A stretch of 7,513 nucleotides of DNA from Pseudomonadota bacterium. GTDB taxonomy: Bacteria; Pseudomonadota; Alphaproteobacteria; Rhizobiales; Devosiaceae. The notes below the pieces were generated by a model. That model had not been told where the DNA came from. It searched no databases and saw only the letters and a list, made by a program, of their open reading frames with translations. The stretch spans positions 1 to 7,513 of the forward strand of contig JAEYYP010000079.1 of the NCBI GenBank assembly GCA_023428425.1. Reading direction: 5' to 3'. Of this stretch, positions 5,401 to 7,513 are shown one piece after another. Both the position numbers and the translations under genes were made by a program. Within the stretch, counting starts at the first letter, position 1; the number at the start of each line of letters is the position of its first letter.

Positions 5401-7305
5401 CTAGGCCTCCGGAATCCACACCACCATAGAGCCCTGTCCCCGGTTGGCCCAAAGGTAGTAGGGCAGGGCGGTCAGGGTCGCAGGAGCCTCCTTCGGTGGG
5501 GCAGTGCGATAGAGCGGGCCGAACTCCGCCTCATCCACCGCCTGCGCTTCGGCGGTCAGCTGCACGATACCGTCGAAGAGCTCCGTCTTCCGAACGGCGA
5601 TGTCGCTCGACCGCGGCAGCTTGAAACGCTGCACCGTCCCGCCCGGATTGTCGGCCTCCTCCAGGCAATAGACGAGCGGGCCACGCTGCAGGGCCACGCG
5701 GCCGATATCCATCACCACATGCGGATTGGCATAGATGCGCTCGGCCGGCATGGGCAGGTCGAGCGTGACGGTGTCGCCCTTCTTCCATGTGCGATGCACC
5801 GTCGCGTAGCCGTTGACGGCATCGAGTGCGACCGGCTCGCCATTGACCTTGGCCGTCGCGCCACGGCACCAGCCGGGAATGCGGAGCTTGAGGTCGAAGG
5901 CCTTGTCCTCGGCCGGATCGATGCTGATCGTGACGTCGCCCGACCACGGATAGTTCGAGACTTCACGCACATCGACCCGGGTGCCATCCACTTCGAGCGA
6001 GGTCGAGATGCCGCCATAGAGGTGGAAGGCGATGCCGTCGGGGGCGGTCGAGACGAAGTAGCCGCCGACCGACGCGACGAGTCGCGAGACGTTCATCGTG
6101 CAGCACGGGCAGGTGTGCCAGTCCCAGCGCGACGGCGTGCCGTTGCTCTCGAGCGGGTTCATGTAGAAATAGTGCTCGCCGTCGCGGCTGAGCCCGGCGA
6201 GCGCGCCGTTGTAGAGGGCGCGCTCGAGCACGTCGGCATATTTGCCATCGAGATCGAGATGCAGCATGCGCTGGGCCCAGAAGATCAGCGCCACCGAGGC
6301 GCAGGTCTCGGCATAGGCGGTCTGGTTGGGCAGGTCGTAGTCGAAGGTGAAGCCCTCGTTGTGCGCCGACGGCCCGAGGCCCGCCGTGACGTACATCTTG
6401 GTGACCATCACGTCGTTCCACAGCGTCTCGCAGGCCTTCTTCAGCCCCGCATCGTTCAGCTCGACGGCGAGATCGGCCATGGCGGTGTACATGTACATGG
6501 CGCGCACGGCGTGCCCGACGACCTTGTCCTGCTCGCGTACGGGCTTGTGCGACTGCGAGTATTCGTAGGTGCCCTGGGTGTAGCGCTGCCACTCCCAGCC
6601 CTTCTTCTCGCGCTCTTCGCGTTCGACATCGAAATAGTGCGGCGGCTGGTTGCCGCGCTCGTTGATGAAGTAGGCCGCAAGATCGAGGTGCTTCTTCTCC
6701 TTGGTCAGGTGGTAGAGCTTGATCAGCGCGATCTCGATTTCCTGGTGACCGCAATAGCCGCGCTTCTGGCCCGGGCCGGTACCGAAGGTCTGGCGGATGT
6801 GCTCGACATAGCGCTCCATCACGTCGAGCCAGCGCCTGCGGCCGGTGGTCTCGTAGTAGGCGATGGCGCCTTCGAGCATGTGGCCGGCGTTGTAGAGCTC
6901 GTGGTTGTCGCGCAGGTTGCTCCAGCGCTTCTCGGGCTCGCGACCGAGATACCAGCAGTTGAGGTAACCGTCGGGCGCCTGCGCCTTCTCGAAATCGTCG
7001 ATGACCGCCTCGATCTTGGCCTCGATCTCGGCATCGCGCCGGTGCGACAGCGCGTAGCTCGCCGCTTCGATCCACTTGCCGACGTCGGAATCCCAGAACA
7101 CCTGCACGGTAAAGCCATTGGCATGGCGCGGGAAACGCAGCGGCGGGGGCGGCTGCGGCAGCTTCAGCGCGCCAAGGATGCCATACTCGCCCAGCTTCTT
7201 GTGCTGGCTGGGGATCGTCGTCGCGAGCACGGTGTCGAGGCGCTCTCTCCAGAACGCACCCTCGAGGCGGACATCGACGAAACGCACGGGACGATACTGA
7301 CTCAT
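5401..7305 (-). CDS. Glycoside hydrolase family 127 protein (beta-L-arabinofuranosidase, DUF1680 type)
   Basis: A 634-residue GH127 enzyme, close to the 658 residues of the Bifidobacterium longum beta-L-arabinofuranosidase HypBA1. An (alpha/alpha)6 barrel should fill roughly residues 10-430, followed by beta-sandwich domains. The catalytic set can be aligned by eye: acid/base Glu317 (NEGFTFDYDLPN), zinc ligands Glu333 and Cys335 (YAETCAS), and the CPCC motif where Cys401 is the expected nucleophile and Cys402 a zinc ligand. Spacing from acid/base to the first zinc ligand is 16 residues, as in HypBA1. No signal peptide is seen, so it should act in the cytoplasm on imported oligosaccharides. 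The start MSQYRPVRF at 7305 has GGAG about 6 nt upstream; the open frame continues to 7503 only as overlap with the regulator gene. It follows a LacI-family gene by 25 bp, so it is probably under sugar control. Specificity within GH127 is inferred. Confidence 0.93.
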   Translation of the reverse strand: MSQYRPVRFVDVRLEGAFWRERLDTVLATTIPSQHKKLGEYGILGALKLPQPPPPLRFPRHANGFTVQVFWDSDVGKWIEAASYALSHRRDAEIEAKIEAVIDDFEKAQAPDGYLNCWYLGREPEKRWSNLRDNHELYNAGHMLEGAIAYYETTGRRRWLDVMERYVEHIRQTFGTGPGQKRGYCGHQEIEIALIKLYHLTKEKKHLDLAAYFINERGNQPPHYFDVEREEREKKGWEWQRYTQGTYEYSQSHKPVREQDKVVGHAVRAMYMYTAMADLAVELNDAGLKKACETLWNDVMVTKMYVTAGLGPSAHNEGFTFDYDLPNQTAYAETCASVALIFWAQRMLHLDLDGKYADVLERALYNGALAGLSRDGEHYFYMNPLESNGTPSRWDWHTCPCCTMNVSRLVASVGGYFVSTAPDGIAFHLYGGISTSLEVDGTRVDVREVSNYPWSGDVTISIDPAEDKAFDLKLRIPGWCRGATAKVNGEPVALDAVNGYATVHRTWKKGDTVTLDLPMPAERIYANPHVVMDIGRVALQRGPLVYCLEEADNPGGTVQRFKLPRSSDIAVRKTELFDGIVQLTAEAQAVDEAEFGPLYRTAPPKEAPATLTALPYYLWANRGQGSMVVWIPEA

Positions 7306-7328
7306 TGTAACTCCATTCAAGTGCCCGC

Positions 7329-7513
7329 TCAGACGCGGGAGGATTCTCTCACCACGAGGCTGCACGGCAACCGCCGCACGCCGCTCAGATGTTTGCCGTC
7401 CATGATGTCGATCAGCGCTTCGCCGGCGATGCGGCCCATGGCGCTGAGGTTCATGTCGACGCTCGACAGCTGCGGCCGCGCCGCGAGCGTCATCACGTCC
7501 CAATTGTCAAAGC
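7329..7513 (-). CDS. LacI-family transcriptional regulator, C-terminal fragment (cut by window edge)
   Basis: Only the last 60 residues are in the window, read on the minus strand from TTT at 7511 to TGA at 7331-7329. The sequence begins FDNWDVMTLAARPQLSSVDMN and ends LPCSLVVRESSRV. This is the classic C-terminal end of the periplasmic-binding-like effector domain of LacI/GalR regulators: the GFDNW-type loop, the 'P-L-(T/S)-(T/S)-V-D' strand, a helix of the LGRIAGEALIDIM type, and the LP-LVVRESS finish. It would bind a sugar effector and repress or activate the adjacent operon. It is separated from the GH127 start by 23 nt, so they are likely co-transcribed. The DNA-binding domain and the operator are outside the window. 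The truncation is caused by the window, not by a mutation. Confidence 0.85.
   Translation of the reverse strand, partial: FDNWDVMTLAARPQLSSVDMNLSAMGRIAGEALIDIMDGKHLSGVRRLPCSLVVRESSRV

Noticed and set aside
4634..5404. + strand open frame of 256 codons over the DUF1761 and small-protein region
   Set aside because: Composition is shadow-like (Asp, His, Arg, Gly), there is no credible ribosome binding site, and the minus strand holds genes with good sites and membrane helices.
5300..5452. N-terminal extension of the DUF1761 frame to 5452
   Set aside because: It overlaps the end of GH127 and adds non-membrane residues, whereas the ATG at 5299 has AGGGGGA at proper spacing and begins at the first helix.
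7306..7503. Extension of the GH127 frame upstream to 7503
   Set aside because: The extra residues are Arg- and His-rich and overlap the LacI-family gene in another frame; the ATG at 7305 has GGAG upstream and starts at the conserved N-terminus.

Overview
The window is GC-rich, with strong third-position GC bias in the genes. Its gene families fit an alphaproteobacterium, most likely a soil- or plant-associated member of the Hyphomicrobiales (Rhizobiales). That placement is an inference from composition, gene content and a REP-like GGGGGAGG/CCTCCCCC palindrome; no rRNA or other marker is present. I see no phage, insertion sequence, tRNA or CRISPR array.

Layout from left to right: a PLP-dependent group II decarboxylase-type gene on the + strand (85-1491) runs tail to tail, with a 13-bp overlap, into a luciferase-like flavin-dependent monooxygenase on the - strand (1479-2483). 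A 116-bp composite palindromic repeat (2533-2648) separates this gene from a large - strand ABC exporter half-transporter (2675-4486). The 231-bp leader of the exporter holds a 17-codon upstream ORF with a strong ribosome binding site and a set of competing hairpins, which looks like a translation- or transcription-attenuation leader. Next come an overlooked 32-codon single-membrane-segment protein (4718-4816), with its Shine-Dalgarno site inside an 11-bp hairpin, and a four-helix DUF1761 membrane protein (4877-5299). The right third is a sugar-utilisation operon on the - strand: the C-terminal end of a LacI-family regulator (7329-7513, cut by the window edge) followed after 25 bp by a GH127 beta-L-arabinofuranosidase (5401-7305).

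The genes form three or four independent units rather than one pathway. LacI regulator plus GH127 is a typical catabolic pair acting on arabinofuranose-containing plant glycans. DUF1761 and the small membrane protein may be co-transcribed. The exporter appears to have its own regulated leader. The decarboxylase and monooxygenase are convergent and need not be related.

The protein-coding genes all belong to known families. The most unusual material lies in the non-coding and micro-ORF regions between 4487 and 5400: an upstream ORF with attenuator-like RNA, a small membrane protein, and two inverted repeats that each cover a ribosome binding site. These are read from sequence only and have not been folded computationally or checked for conservation.
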